Assembly: GCF_001655055.1 (NCBI RefSeq)
Contig: NZ_LXEW01000040.1
Location: forward strand, 62,001-126,000
DNA from: Providencia heimbachae ATCC 35613
GTDB lineage: Bacteria > Pseudomonadota > Gammaproteobacteria > Enterobacterales > Enterobacteriaceae
Reading direction: 5' to 3'
DNA length: 64,000 bases
Positions within the stretch are counted from its first letter, which is position 1. Every line of letters starts with the position of its first letter. The position numbers and the translations under genes are program-made. Positions 26,490 to 34,997 of this stretch are shown here, piece after piece. The notes beneath the pieces are model-generated. The model worked only from the letters and a program-made list of their open reading frames with translations. It was not told the DNA's origin and did not search any database.

Positions 26490-28496
26490 CTATTTACCCA
26501 ATAAATGTAAGAAGTGAATATGTTTTTCATACTGATCAAGAATATCGTGGATGATCTGTTCTTTTGCCCAGCCCATCACATCGTAGTCTTGCCCACCTTC
26601 TTTTAAGTGAATTTCTGCGCGGTAATAACGTTGCTCTTCACTTTTCTCGTCATCGTTTTCTACCCCCATTCCAGCGAGTGCAAATGCGGGCTGAATATAA
26701 TAACGGAGGCGAACTTCATAAAAAAAGTTCATATCGTCGCCTAAATCGACATCAAAGCTGATCCTGTCATCTTTTTCATTATTAATATGACAAGTAGTAC
26801 CTTGTTTCGCTAATTCTTCTGAAACCATTTCCATCGAAGGCTTCACAACTTCTTCAATAAAGCGCTTAACCTGAGAGCGTTTAGGGAAGTAAGCGATATT
26901 ACGCAAGCGGCGCTGCCAAGGAATTGGATTACGGCTGGCTGTTGGTGCAATGGTGGCCAATTGCTGGCTATCGCGCTTATAGGCATCGACGCGTAATGCT
27001 TTAAATAAACCATAGATTGAGACTAATAATACCATGGCAAATGGCAATGCACTGGCGATGGTCAAGGTTTGTAGCGCTTTTAAACCACCAGCAAGCAGCA
27101 TGGTGATGGCGACAACACCCATCAAGCCTGCCCAGAAAATACGTTGCCATACAGGCGTGTCAGAGTCACCACCGGATGCTAATGTATCAACGACCATAGC
27201 ACCTGAATCCGCAGAGGTGACAAAGAAAACCACCACCATTAACATGGCAAAAAATGACAGTACTGTTGAGAATGGAAAATAGGTTAAAAACTCAAATAAG
27301 GCGAGGGATACATCGGATTGTACTGTCTCAGCTAGTCGAGTTGCCCCTTGGTTTTTGATTAAGTCGATAGCGGTGTTACCAAAAAACGTCATCCACAATA
27401 AGGTAAAACCAGCAGGAACAAACAATACGCCAGTAACGAATTCACGGATAGTACGACCTCGTGAAATTCGAGCAATAAACATCCCGACAAATGGGGACCA
27501 AGATAACCACCAACCCCAATAAAGCAGTGTCCAACCACCAAGCCAATTACTTGATTTAGGTTCATAAGCGTATAAGTTGAAGGTTTTAGTCACGATTTCG
27601 GAGAGGTATCCCCCCGTATTTTCAACAAAAGATTTGAGTAGTAATACTGTTGGTCCCAATACAACAATCAATACAAGCAGTAAGAATGCAAGGCCAAGGT
27701 TGAGCTCAGATAAGATGCGAATTCCTTTATCAAGACCAGATACTACCGACAATGTCGCCAGTCCTGTAAAGGTAATAATTAAGAGGACTTGTACGGTTTC
27801 GTTAACCGGCCAACCAAACAAATGATTCAGCCCTGCATTGACTTGTAAGACACCGAATCCAAGCGATGTTGCAACCCCAAATACGGTACCGACAACAGCA
27901 AAAATATCCACCGCATGCCCGATAGGGCCATAAATTCGATCACCAATAATCGGATAAAGTGCAGAACGTAATGTTAAGGGTAAACCGTGGCGGTAGCTAA
28001 AAAAGGCTAAAATCAAGGCAACAATAGCGTAAATTGCCCAAGCATGTAATCCCCAATGGAAGAAGGTTAAGCGCATGGCTTCTTTAGCAGCTTCAACGGT
28101 TTGTGCATCCCCAACGGGTGGATTGAGGTAATGCATTACGGGTTCGGCAACACCGAAGAACATTAAACCAATTCCCATACCCGCGGAAAACAGCATCGCA
28201 AACCAAGAGACATAGCTAAAGTTGGGTTGTGCATGGTCTGGACCCAATTTTATTTGGCCATAGCGAGAGAGTCCCAGATAAGTCACACTCAAAAGAATAA
28301 TGGCAACAGCAAGGATGTAGAACCAACTGGCATTATTGAATAAATTTTGCTGAAGATGACTTAGATGAGATTCTGCAATTTCAGGCATCAGTGCGGCAAA
28401 GCCAACGATGACTAAGATAATAAGCGCAGAGCTATAAAACACGGGGGGACTAATTTTCGAACGTACTTTTTTAGAATCAGTATCAATTTGACTCAT
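26490..28496 (-). CDS. betT: BCCT-family high-affinity choline transporter BetT
   Basis: This 668-residue betaine/choline/carnitine transporter has twelve predicted membrane segments, the BCCT signature in FSAGMGIGLMFFGVAEPVMHY and the substrate-box region GWTLLYWGWWLSWSPFVGMFIARISRGRTIREF. The long hydrophilic C-terminal extension (about residues 515-668) is typical of BetT, where it senses osmotic conditions. Length is close to E. coli BetT (677). No betIBA genes are adjacent, so choline oxidation must be encoded elsewhere or be absent; other quaternary-ammonium substrates remain possible. A small membrane ORF precedes it by 17 bases. Confidence 0.88.
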   Translation of the reverse strand: MSQIDTDSKKVRSKISPPVFYSSALIILVIVGFAALMPEIAESHLSHLQQNLFNNASWFYILAVAIILLSVTYLGLSRYGQIKLGPDHAQPNFSYVSWFAMLFSAGMGIGLMFFGVAEPVMHYLNPPVGDAQTVEAAKEAMRLTFFHWGLHAWAIYAIVALILAFFSYRHGLPLTLRSALYPIIGDRIYGPIGHAVDIFAVVGTVFGVATSLGFGVLQVNAGLNHLFGWPVNETVQVLLIITFTGLATLSVVSGLDKGIRILSELNLGLAFLLLVLIVVLGPTVLLLKSFVENTGGYLSEIVTKTFNLYAYEPKSSNWLGGWTLLYWGWWLSWSPFVGMFIARISRGRTIREFVTGVLFVPAGFTLLWMTFFGNTAIDLIKNQGATRLAETVQSDVSLALFEFLTYFPFSTVLSFFAMLMVVVFFVTSADSGAMVVDTLASGGDSDTPVWQRIFWAGLMGVVAITMLLAGGLKALQTLTIASALPFAMVLLVSIYGLFKALRVDAYKRDSQQLATIAPTASRNPIPWQRRLRNIAYFPKRSQVKRFIEEVVKPSMEMVSEELAKQGTTCHINNEKDDRISFDVDLGDDMNFFYEVRLRYYIQPAFALAGMGVENDDEKSEEQRYYRAEIHLKEGGQDYDVMGWAKEQIIHDILDQYEKHIHFLHLLGK

Positions 28497-28513
28497 GACT
28501 ACCTTCTTTTATT

Positions 28514-28741
28514 TTATTTTATTTTTGACATACCGATATCGTGCCAAGTATGCAGCGAGCGTCCTTCTTCGTGAAACAATGGATAATTGCGAAAGGGTTT
28601 CCTAGTTGGAAACAAAGTAGAAAGAACAATAAATAACCGATTAATAATGGTGTTGATAGCAGTTAAAACTGTCGCAAAAACCAACCAATATTGTGCTTTT
28701 ATAATCCTCTTAGGTAAAAAAATAGGTGGGTATTCTGCCAT
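28514..28741 (-). CDS. Small hypothetical membrane protein upstream of betT
   Basis: This 75-residue reading frame has one or two hydrophobic stretches (AQYWLVFATVLTAINTIINRLFIVLSTLF) and a polar, aromatic-rich C-terminus ending DIGMSKIK. GAGAG lies a few bases before the ATG. It is co-directional with betT and stops 17 bases before it, which argues for co-expression. I do not recognise the family. The opposite strand has a frame of similar length but with no matching context, so this strand is preferred. It could still be chance. Confidence 0.45.
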   Translation of the reverse strand: MAEYPPIFLPKRIIKAQYWLVFATVLTAINTIINRLFIVLSTLFPTRKPFRNYPLFHEEGRSLHTWHDIGMSKIK

Positions 28742-28759
28742 GATACTCTCAATTTTTCA

Positions 28760-28838
28760 ATACTCGTCATAATGCGAGCTGTCGGGGTGTTGGCATCACT
28801 CAGTTACCCGAGCCACATACTTATATGCTCCCCGGGAT
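28760..28838. repeat. Truncated ERIC-type repeat upstream of betT
   Basis: The copy starts ATACTCGTCATAATGCGAG and contains the core TACCCGAGCCACATACTTATATGCTCCCCGGG. The right half is missing where the next copy begins. The central hairpin is shortened by two bases. Confidence 0.8.
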
Positions 28839-28961
28839 ACTCGTCATAATTAGATTTGTAGGGGTGTTGGCTACACTCAGCTACCCGAGTCACATACTTA
28901 TGTATGCTCCTCGGGATATCTTTGTTTGCCGCCTACCAGCAACTCGAATTATTTAGAGTAT
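28838..28961. repeat. ERIC-type (IRU) repeat between ybiI and betT
   Basis: This full-length copy starts ATACTCGTCATAATTAGAT, has the core ACCCGAGTCACATACTTATGTATGCTCCTCGGG and ends AACTCGAATTATTTAGAGTAT. The right end matches the remembered ERIC terminus exactly over AACTCGAATTATTTAGAGTAT. Confidence 0.92.
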
Positions 28962-29019
28962 CAATATGGGGGGGAATCATGGGTTAAGAAGTGAAAAATA
29001 AAGACGGAAGCTAGGCATT

Positions 29020-29286
29020 TTATCTTAATTGGCTGTCTTTACTGCCGCGACGATTGTAGCCACTAAAGGCCGCATGTTTTTCATCGAGTGTACTTTGGCA
29101 GGTGACACACAGTTTTACACCAAGAAGAGCGAGTCTTCTTGCTTGAGGGATGGGGTCTCCACATTCTTCGCAAAATTCAGCGCTTTCACCGGAGTGTAAT
29201 TCGCTACGAGCTTTGGCGATAGCATCATCGAGAGTGGCATCAATCTGTTCTTGTACGGCATTTTCATTTGCCCAACCATTGGCCAT
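29020..29286 (-). CDS. ybiI: YbiI, DksA/TraR-type C4 zinc-finger protein
   Basis: This 88-residue protein is collinear with E. coli YbiI, beginning MANGWANENAVQEQID and ending GYNRRGSKDSQLR. Four cysteines in EFCEECGDPIPQARR and KLCVTCQ form the DksA/TraR zinc finger, but the coiled-coil tip of DksA is absent. The cellular role is unknown; binding to the RNA polymerase secondary channel is only inferred from the family. Confidence 0.93.
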   Translation of the reverse strand: MANGWANENAVQEQIDATLDDAIAKARSELHSGESAEFCEECGDPIPQARRLALLGVKLCVTCQSTLDEKHAAFSGYNRRGSKDSQLR

Positions 29287-29364
29287 GTTTACCTCTAAAT
29301 TTGATTGAACTTAAATTAAATATAGAGGCGAGAAAATAAAATACAAGGGTGAGATGGATAAAAA

Positions 29365-29802
29365 TCAATCTAAAGCCAGCGTCATATAAATATGCTCCAT
29401 GCCATCTTCATCATACATCTCTCCCTGCGTTTGATAGCCCAGAGTATGGTAAAACTCGATGGCGGTATGTTGAGCGGAAAGACCAATAATTTTGTAATTA
29501 TTTTCTAAACCATATTGCTCCACGAACATCATTAACTCACGCCCCAGTCCTTTACCTCTCTGTTGCTTCAATACAGCAACTCGACCAACTTTGATTAATC
29601 CATCTGCACATAAAATACAACGTAATACAGCAGAAGGCTGGTTGGCTAAATACAGCACCACGTGTAGCGCATTTTCGTCATATTCATCGACATCAATATC
29701 CGCAGGAAAGCCTTGTTCATGGGTAAAAACTTGCTGACGAAGATCGAATGCATGATTAATAATTTCGGGTGCTGCATACCCAATGCTATGTTTAATTTGC
29801 AT
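29365..29802 (-). CDS. GNAT-family N-acetyltransferase
   Basis: This 145-residue single-domain acetyltransferase has DLRQQVFTHEQGFPADIDVDEYDENALHVV at the N-terminus, the acetyl-CoA-binding motif KVGRVAVLKQQRGKGLGRELM (pattern Q/RxxGxG/A) and HTAIEFYHTLGYQTQGEMYDEDGMEHIYMTL at the C-terminus. This resembles the ElaA/YjcF branch of GNATs. The substrate is unknown. It stands alone between ybiI and a lipoprotein gene, with about 240 bases of non-coding DNA on the lower-coordinate side. Confidence 0.88.
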   Translation of the reverse strand: MQIKHSIGYAAPEIINHAFDLRQQVFTHEQGFPADIDVDEYDENALHVVLYLANQPSAVLRCILCADGLIKVGRVAVLKQQRGKGLGRELMMFVEQYGLENNYKIIGLSAQHTAIEFYHTLGYQTQGEMYDEDGMEHIYMTLALD

Positions 29803-30042
29803 GTAACTTCCTATTTATTGGACATATATCGATTTTGCTTATTTAAGGGATTTACCCCTTGAATAGAAATTTTGGTTTTAATTATTCAGAGTATATCGGG
29901 ATGAGGAAGGGATGAGCGAGATTTTTTGTGCTTTCAATTTAGGGTGAAAACAAAAAACATCGATTAAATAGAAATACGTCGAATAAAAAATGCAGGCGGT
30001 GAAGCCTGCATTTTAAGTTACCAAACTAGCATAACTGAGCGA

Positions 30043-30537
30043 TTATTTTCCTGCGTTCTTATCATTTTCTGATTTTAATGCCTCAGTTTTATTTTTAGCG
30101 TCAGCGGCAAGTTCATCTGCTTTATTGATTGCATCTGTTTTTAACTGGTCTGTTTTTTCAGCGGCATTTTCACTTGCTTGATCGTATTTTGCACCCAGCT
30201 CATCGGCCTTTACAGAAGCGCTTTGCTTTAATTCGCTGGCCTTATTCTTAGCATCATCAGTTAATTCATCGGCTTTTTTCTCACCGACATCTTTAAGCTC
30301 TTTGGCTTTGTCCGTTATCTGATCTGCTTTGTCTGATGCCTCTTTTTTAATATCTTCCGCTTGTTCTTTTGCACTGTTAGTGAGTTCTTCAGCTTTTTTC
30401 TCACCCGTTTCTTTTAACTGTTGTGCTTTTTCTTCCGCTTGTTTAATGGTGTCGTCTTTCTTAGATGAATCATCACAAGCGGCTGTCACAGCAACAATAC
30501 CGGCAAGAACAAGTGAAGCGATGATTTTCTTTTTCAT
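30043..30537 (-). CDS. Repeat-rich lipoprotein with LEA-like amphipathic helices
   Basis: This 164-residue protein starts with a lipoprotein signal peptide (MKKKIIASLVLAGIVAVTAA, lipidated Cys21). AAGGA seven bases upstream selects this ATG. Asp22-Asp23 after the Cys would, by the E. coli +2 rule, retain it in the inner membrane. The remainder is an almost uninterrupted charged helix built of 11-residue-like repeats (KADELTDDAKNK, KADELAADAKNK, KADQITDKAKEL) rich in Ala, Lys, Asp and Glu and free of further Cys. This resembles group 3 LEA or apolipoprotein-type repeats. I know no specific function; a periplasmic desiccation/osmotic stabiliser is conceivable but unproven. Confidence 0.8.
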   Translation of the reverse strand: MKKKIIASLVLAGIVAVTAACDDSSKKDDTIKQAEEKAQQLKETGEKKAEELTNSAKEQAEDIKKEASDKADQITDKAKELKDVGEKKADELTDDAKNKASELKQSASVKADELGAKYDQASENAAEKTDQLKTDAINKADELAADAKNKTEALKSENDKNAGK

Positions 30538-30843
30538 AAACATTTCCTTATCACAAAGTGGTTGAATGAAGATATAAAATATCATACCAATACGTTGATA
30601 TTCTAAATACTCACGTTTAAATATAGACGAATTGGATGGTGATATAAAATAGAAAAGTAGTTTTATAATAAAATGTTTTCATAGTGTACTGAAAAATAGA
30701 ATAAATTTCTTTATTGGCTATTTGTTTTAAATTTAAATATTTTGTTATTTAATCAGTATAGAATAGATGAAGTTACAAGGTGATTAAGGGTATATTAGAA
30801 TTCAAAAAGTTAGCTTGATATTCAATAATATAGGGATGCAATT
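30538..30843. other. Divergent intergenic region, no gene seen
   Basis: About 306 AT-rich bases lie between the repeat lipoprotein and the DUF421 gene. Both flanking genes are transcribed away from it, so it must hold two promoters. No clear operator, repeat or small RNA was recognised. AGGG lies eight bases before the DUF421 start. Confidence 0.4.
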
Positions 30844-31533
30844 ATGACGTATTATTACACACTGGTTATTATAAAATTTATTATTGGTTTTGCTATTGTC
30901 TTAACCCATATGAATTTTTCAGGAAAAACTCAGCTCTCCCAAATGACACCGATTGATTTTATTGGTAATTTTGTGCTTGGTGGTATTATCGGTGGTGTGA
31001 TTTATAGTGATACAATTCCATTATATCAATACGTTATTATGCTAGTTATGGGTGTGATGTTTATATCCTTTTTGAATTATTTAACCAAAAAATTTAATTT
31101 CTTTCGTAGTGTAACAATTGGAAACCCGATCCCAATTATTAAAAATGGTCAGTTCATCATGGAAAATATACTCGAGAAAGGAAACAAAATAGATATTCTG
31201 AATATCTCATCACGTATCCATGCCCAAGGGATCCATTCATTTCAAGAGATTTACTATGCTCAAATTGAGCCCGATGGGCAGCTGACTATTATTTGTGATA
31301 AAAATAATATGCCTTCGGTTATATTAATGAAAGATGGTGTGATTAGAACCAATGAATTAGCTTCGATTGAGCGAGACGAAGCGTGGTTAAAGCAACAGAT
31401 TGAAATTCAAGGTATTGAGTCAATTGAGGATATTTTCTTAGCTGAATTTTGGCGTGGAGAAATTAGCTTTATTTTAAAAGATGGAAAAATTAAACGCCAA
31501 GATGAGCAAAGGCTAAAGGTGGTTGCGGAGTAA
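30844..31533 (+). CDS. DUF421 (YetF/YcaP-like) inner-membrane protein
   Basis: This 229-residue protein has three predicted N-terminal membrane helices (to about residue 82) and a cytoplasmic C-terminal domain. The DUF421 hallmark is present: FRSVTIGNPIPIIKNGQF, then NILEKGNKIDILNISSRIHAQGIHSFQEIYYAQIEPDGQLTII. Relatives include B. subtilis YetF and E. coli YcaP, whose function is unresolved; the cytoplasmic domain is described as oligomeric. It is monocistronic, converging on cptA. Confidence 0.82.
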   Translation: MTYYYTLVIIKFIIGFAIVLTHMNFSGKTQLSQMTPIDFIGNFVLGGIIGGVIYSDTIPLYQYVIMLVMGVMFISFLNYLTKKFNFFRSVTIGNPIPIIKNGQFIMENILEKGNKIDILNISSRIHAQGIHSFQEIYYAQIEPDGQLTIICDKNNMPSVILMKDGVIRTNELASIERDEAWLKQQIEIQGIESIEDIFLAEFWRGEISFILKDGKIKRQDEQRLKVVAE

Positions 31534-31563
31534 AAATAGTGATTGGGCTTAGAAACGTAGAGA

Positions 31564-31592
31564 GTGGATGAAAAATTAAATTTCTCATCCAC
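31564..31592. terminator. Probable bidirectional terminator between DUF421 gene and cptA
   Basis: GTGGATGA (31564-31571) pairs with TCATCCAC (31585-31592), with A/T-rich loop bases that extend pairing. It lies between two convergent stop codons. The T tracts are weak, so confidence is moderate. Confidence 0.55.
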
Positions 31593-31604
31593 CTAGAGAT
31601 AAAG

Positions 31605-33314
31605 TTATTTTTTCAAATCATCGTATAGCATAAGCGATGATTTCTTTTCAGGATCGCCGATATACCGAGGTTGAGGCTTAAATTCATTATTGAATAAGCT
31701 CTTTTCGGGTTCGAATCCGGTGTAGTTTAATCCTGCCAAGTCAGACCAAGAATAGATAAAATCCATCGTACTATAAGGTCTTGTTGTCTTATCATTCAAA
31801 TTAAACTCATGGGTCTGTAACCATTCAGGTGATTGCCAAACAAGGAATGGAATATTGTACATTACCTTACTCGGCTTACCTTCGCTGCGCCCTAGCATGT
31901 CATGAGGTGGCGTATCAAAGACATCTTCACCATGGTCAGAGAAAAAGACAAGAAAACCATTCTCTTTTGATGAATCAAAATCCTTGATCAGTGTTGAAAC
32001 CACATAGTCATTATAATGTTGAGCATTGTCATAGGCATTGTAGTCTTTGATTTCATTATCTTTTAGATTTGCAGGAACAACGCTGTCTTTATTATTAAAT
32101 ACCGCTTTATCTTCAGGATAACGGAATTCATAACGCATATGCGTTCCTAACAGATGAACCACAATAAATTTTTTCTCTGCGGGATCGGCAAGGGCTTCTT
32201 TGAATGGCGAGAATACCACGTCATCATAGATCCTTGAGCTTGGCGCCATATCGTTGTTCAAATAATACTGTTTATCGGTTTGGCGTGAAAAAGCCGTCAG
32301 TAAAGTATTACGCTCTGTCATGGTTTGCTGATTGGTGATCCAAAAGGTTTTAAAGCCTGCTTGTTTCATCATGTTCATGATAGATGGGCGAGAATTAAAT
32401 AACTCTGGCTCAGTTTGTGATGCGAAGGTAAGAATTTGCTGAAGTGCCTCAATGGTGTAAGGGCGAGATGTAACTACATCATTGAAAACAGACAAATTAT
32501 TAGGATAATTTTCTGCAATATGATCGAGACCCGGTGTTGTTGGGCGCGGATAACCATATAAACTCATTCTGTCGCGGCTTGTTGACTCACCTATGACCAA
32601 AACAAAGGTTCTTGGCGTAGTGCCATTCGCATCAACAAAATTTTCGAGTGGTGGAATTTTGCTGTTATCGCGAATTAACTCTTCCATGTTCGCCAGTTGG
32701 TTTTTATAGAGGAAATAGCCACTGACAAATTGCCATGGTGCAGCGTAAGCGAGCTTACTATTGACGTAAGAAGCGACATTCTCTAAAGGCCTATCTTGCT
32801 TGATCGCTTTATTATAGTAAGGCACACCAAACAGGATAACCAAGATAAGTACAGATACACCAACACGGCCAAAGTTAGGCAATGTGACTGGCTTTAAGCG
32901 GGTCCATAGGAAGATAGCAACCAGAGTATAAGCCAGAATAACGCCGACTACTTTGAAGCTAAAATATTGTCTGAGGAACTCCCCGGCTTCATTGGTATTG
33001 GTTTCGAACATGACGAACATGACACTTTGTGATATTTGGTGACCATAAACCACAAAGTAAGCCAGTGCGATAACAGAAGATAACCAAAGAATAATACCGA
33101 TAATACCAGCAACTAACTTTATTCTTTTCGGGAAAAGGAGGGCAGGAATAAGCCACAATGAACTATAAAGGAGAGAATCTCTTAATCCGATGGTATTACT
33201 TTGCCCAGTGATCACAACATAGAGTTGCAATATTGATGAGAAATACCAAAAGTAGATTAATAGCCAGAATAACGATATCCAGCTAAACCTTGTTGTGTGT
33301 GTCGAATTAACCAT
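31605..33314 (-). CDS. cptA: Phosphoethanolamine transferase CptA
   Basis: This 569-residue inner-membrane alkaline-phosphatase-superfamily enzyme has five N-terminal membrane helices (to about residue 170) and a periplasmic sulfatase-type domain. It is close to E. coli CptA/YijP throughout: SQSVMFVMFETNTNEAGEF, the nucleophile Thr in VIGESTSRDRMSLYGYPRPTTPGLD (VIGEST), TFWITNQQTMTERNTLLTAFSRQTDKQYY, HLLGTHMRYEFRYPED and the metal-binding FFSDHGEDVFDTPPHD. CptA adds phosphoethanolamine to the lipopolysaccharide core in Salmonella and can affect cationic-peptide resistance. It is monocistronic here. Confidence 0.92.
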   Translation of the reverse strand: MVNSTHTTRFSWISLFWLLIYFWYFSSILQLYVVITGQSNTIGLRDSLLYSSLWLIPALLFPKRIKLVAGIIGIILWLSSVIALAYFVVYGHQISQSVMFVMFETNTNEAGEFLRQYFSFKVVGVILAYTLVAIFLWTRLKPVTLPNFGRVGVSVLILVILFGVPYYNKAIKQDRPLENVASYVNSKLAYAAPWQFVSGYFLYKNQLANMEELIRDNSKIPPLENFVDANGTTPRTFVLVIGESTSRDRMSLYGYPRPTTPGLDHIAENYPNNLSVFNDVVTSRPYTIEALQQILTFASQTEPELFNSRPSIMNMMKQAGFKTFWITNQQTMTERNTLLTAFSRQTDKQYYLNNDMAPSSRIYDDVVFSPFKEALADPAEKKFIVVHLLGTHMRYEFRYPEDKAVFNNKDSVVPANLKDNEIKDYNAYDNAQHYNDYVVSTLIKDFDSSKENGFLVFFSDHGEDVFDTPPHDMLGRSEGKPSKVMYNIPFLVWQSPEWLQTHEFNLNDKTTRPYSTMDFIYSWSDLAGLNYTGFEPEKSLFNNEFKPQPRYIGDPEKKSSLMLYDDLKK

Positions 33315-33794
33315 AAATTTTGGACTCTTACTTTTTTGTATTGTTAGGTAGTTATGAAAATAGTTGATAAATCAATTTTTAGATAGTCTACCAATCTTTA
33401 AGTTCAAAAATAGTTTGAGTGGCATAATAACTGCTTAATTTTAAGTTTAAGTTGTTGTTTGTTAATGATTTTAGTGATAAATATTTTTTTGTTTAGTTAT
33501 TGTTATTCAATGTTTTAAGGGCTTCAGTAATGAATTTAAGTAAAATAAGGATGGGTGCGTTTTTTGTTGGTTGCACGATAAGCTAGATTGCTATTATCCT
33601 TTAAAAAATTTATGGTATATATACTTGTTATACTTCAAATTCAAACCATCGCGCTGTTGGCTACGCTCATTTGCATTAGTCACTTGCTTATGTCAGTTCC
33701 TAGCGAATCATTCGCTTATCGCCCGGTGGCAATTTGAATTATTTTGAATATAAAAAATTTGATAATTTTATTGATTAAAGGGTAAGGCCAAATA
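33315..33794. other. Intergenic region between cptA and the potassium channel gene
   Basis: This 480-base region is divergent, so it holds promoters for both genes. The first 300 bases are AT-rich and show nothing I can name. The last 175 bases contain one ERIC-type element, listed separately. Confidence 0.5.
33622..33752. repeat. ERIC-type (IRU) repeat upstream of the Kch-like channel gene
   Basis: The copy starts ATACTTGTTATACTTCAAAT, has the core GCATTAGTCACTTGCTTATGTCAGTTCCTAGC and ends GGCAATTTGAATTATTTTGAATAT. It keeps the family layout but its hairpin is more diverged than in the other copies. It ends about 40 bases before the channel start codon. Confidence 0.8.
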
Positions 33795-34970
33795 ATGTTA
33801 GATAACTCGTTTGTGGCTTTTTTAAAATCTCCTTTATCTATCAGGTTATTGCTATCGATCTTGATCATTATTGATGGCTCCTTAATTTTAAAACCTGTTT
33901 TGAGTGCTTATACCGACTATATTGATTGGCGAGAAAATGGTTTTTCAGAATGGTTAAAGTCATTAGGGTTTATGAAGTTACTTGATATTCCACGTTTTTT
34001 ACTGGGTGCCTCGCTGATTTTTCTTTCTCTATTTATGATTAATGGCGCACGTATCGCATGGGTATTTTCGCTGTTTTTATTAGCGATTATTTCATTTGTT
34101 GATTTAAAACTCGCACAGGAAAATATTCACCAAGGCTATTTTTCCCTCTCATTATTTATTGCACTGGGTATCTTTTGGAAGTTATACCACCATCACAGTT
34201 TAACTAGTGCGGGCTTTGTTGCTGTCACCTGTATTATCGCCTTATTGCTCTATTCTATTTTTGGCACATTGTATATTGGTAATGAATTCTTCCCTGTAGT
34301 TAAAGATGGTACGACCGCATTTTATTTTGCCTTAGTCTGTATGACCACCGTCGGGTTTGGCGATATTGTCCCCGTGACTGTTGATGCACGAGTCTTCACC
34401 GTCACTGTCATTATTCTGGGGATTACCATTTTTACGACATCGGTGGTTTACGTTGTTGGTGTTTTGGCGAAAGGGACGAAAGAGATTGTTCGTAAGAGGT
34501 TTTCTTATATGAAAAATCATTATGTTGTGATTGGTGGCACGCCAATGGCGGTCAATGTATACCAAGGTTTAAAAAAACGAGAATTACCTGTCGCGGTTAT
34601 TTGCCAAGAAAATCACCGAAGCCATTATCCGGAAAAAGATAATATTGTGACAGGAGATCCAACCAGTTCTGAGTTATTGGCGTCGGCGAATGTTAAACAG
34701 GCTAAATGTGTGTTGATTATGACCGACAGTGACTCTCTCAGTACTTTTGCTTTATTAGGTGTGAGGGAATTGGCTGGTGCGGGCGTTAAAACAGTGGTGT
34801 TGGTTAACCAAGAAAGTAATATGGATAAAATCCGCTTATTGCATCCTGATATGTTATTTTCATTATCTTCCCTTGGTTCAGAAGTTTTGATGCAGGTGCT
34901 TTGCGGTGACGCAATATCCAGTGACACGATCAGTGATATGCTGTTGAACAAAGTTGCAAAAAGTGAATAG
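33795..34970 (+). CDS. Kch-like voltage-gated potassium channel with RCK domain
   Basis: This 391-residue protein has several N-terminal membrane helices and a pore loop with selectivity filter TTVGFGD (residues 184-190). A cytoplasmic RCK/TrkA-N domain begins HYVVIGGTPMAVNVYQGLKK and ends in GDPTSSELLASANVKQAKCVLIMTDSD. The layout equals E. coli Kch (417 residues), though the filter has Phe in place of the usual Tyr of TVGYGD and the voltage-sensor region lacks the dense Arg ladder of true voltage-gated channels. It is followed after 27 bases by ccmA on the same strand, so co-transcription is likely. Potassium conduction is inferred from the filter. Confidence 0.85.
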   Translation: MLDNSFVAFLKSPLSIRLLLSILIIIDGSLILKPVLSAYTDYIDWRENGFSEWLKSLGFMKLLDIPRFLLGASLIFLSLFMINGARIAWVFSLFLLAIISFVDLKLAQENIHQGYFSLSLFIALGIFWKLYHHHSLTSAGFVAVTCIIALLLYSIFGTLYIGNEFFPVVKDGTTAFYFALVCMTTVGFGDIVPVTVDARVFTVTVIILGITIFTTSVVYVVGVLAKGTKEIVRKRFSYMKNHYVVIGGTPMAVNVYQGLKKRELPVAVICQENHRSHYPEKDNIVTGDPTSSELLASANVKQAKCVLIMTDSDSLSTFALLGVRELAGAGVKTVVLVNQESNMDKIRLLHPDMLFSLSSLGSEVLMQVLCGDAISSDTISDMLLNKVAKSE

Positions 34971-34997
34971 TGGCACGAATAATAGGGAATCTAGGGC

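Noticed and set aside
33622..33752. Possible attenuator or riboswitch upstream of the channel gene
   Set aside because: The predicted stems are those of an ERIC copy, and no conserved riboswitch core was recognised.
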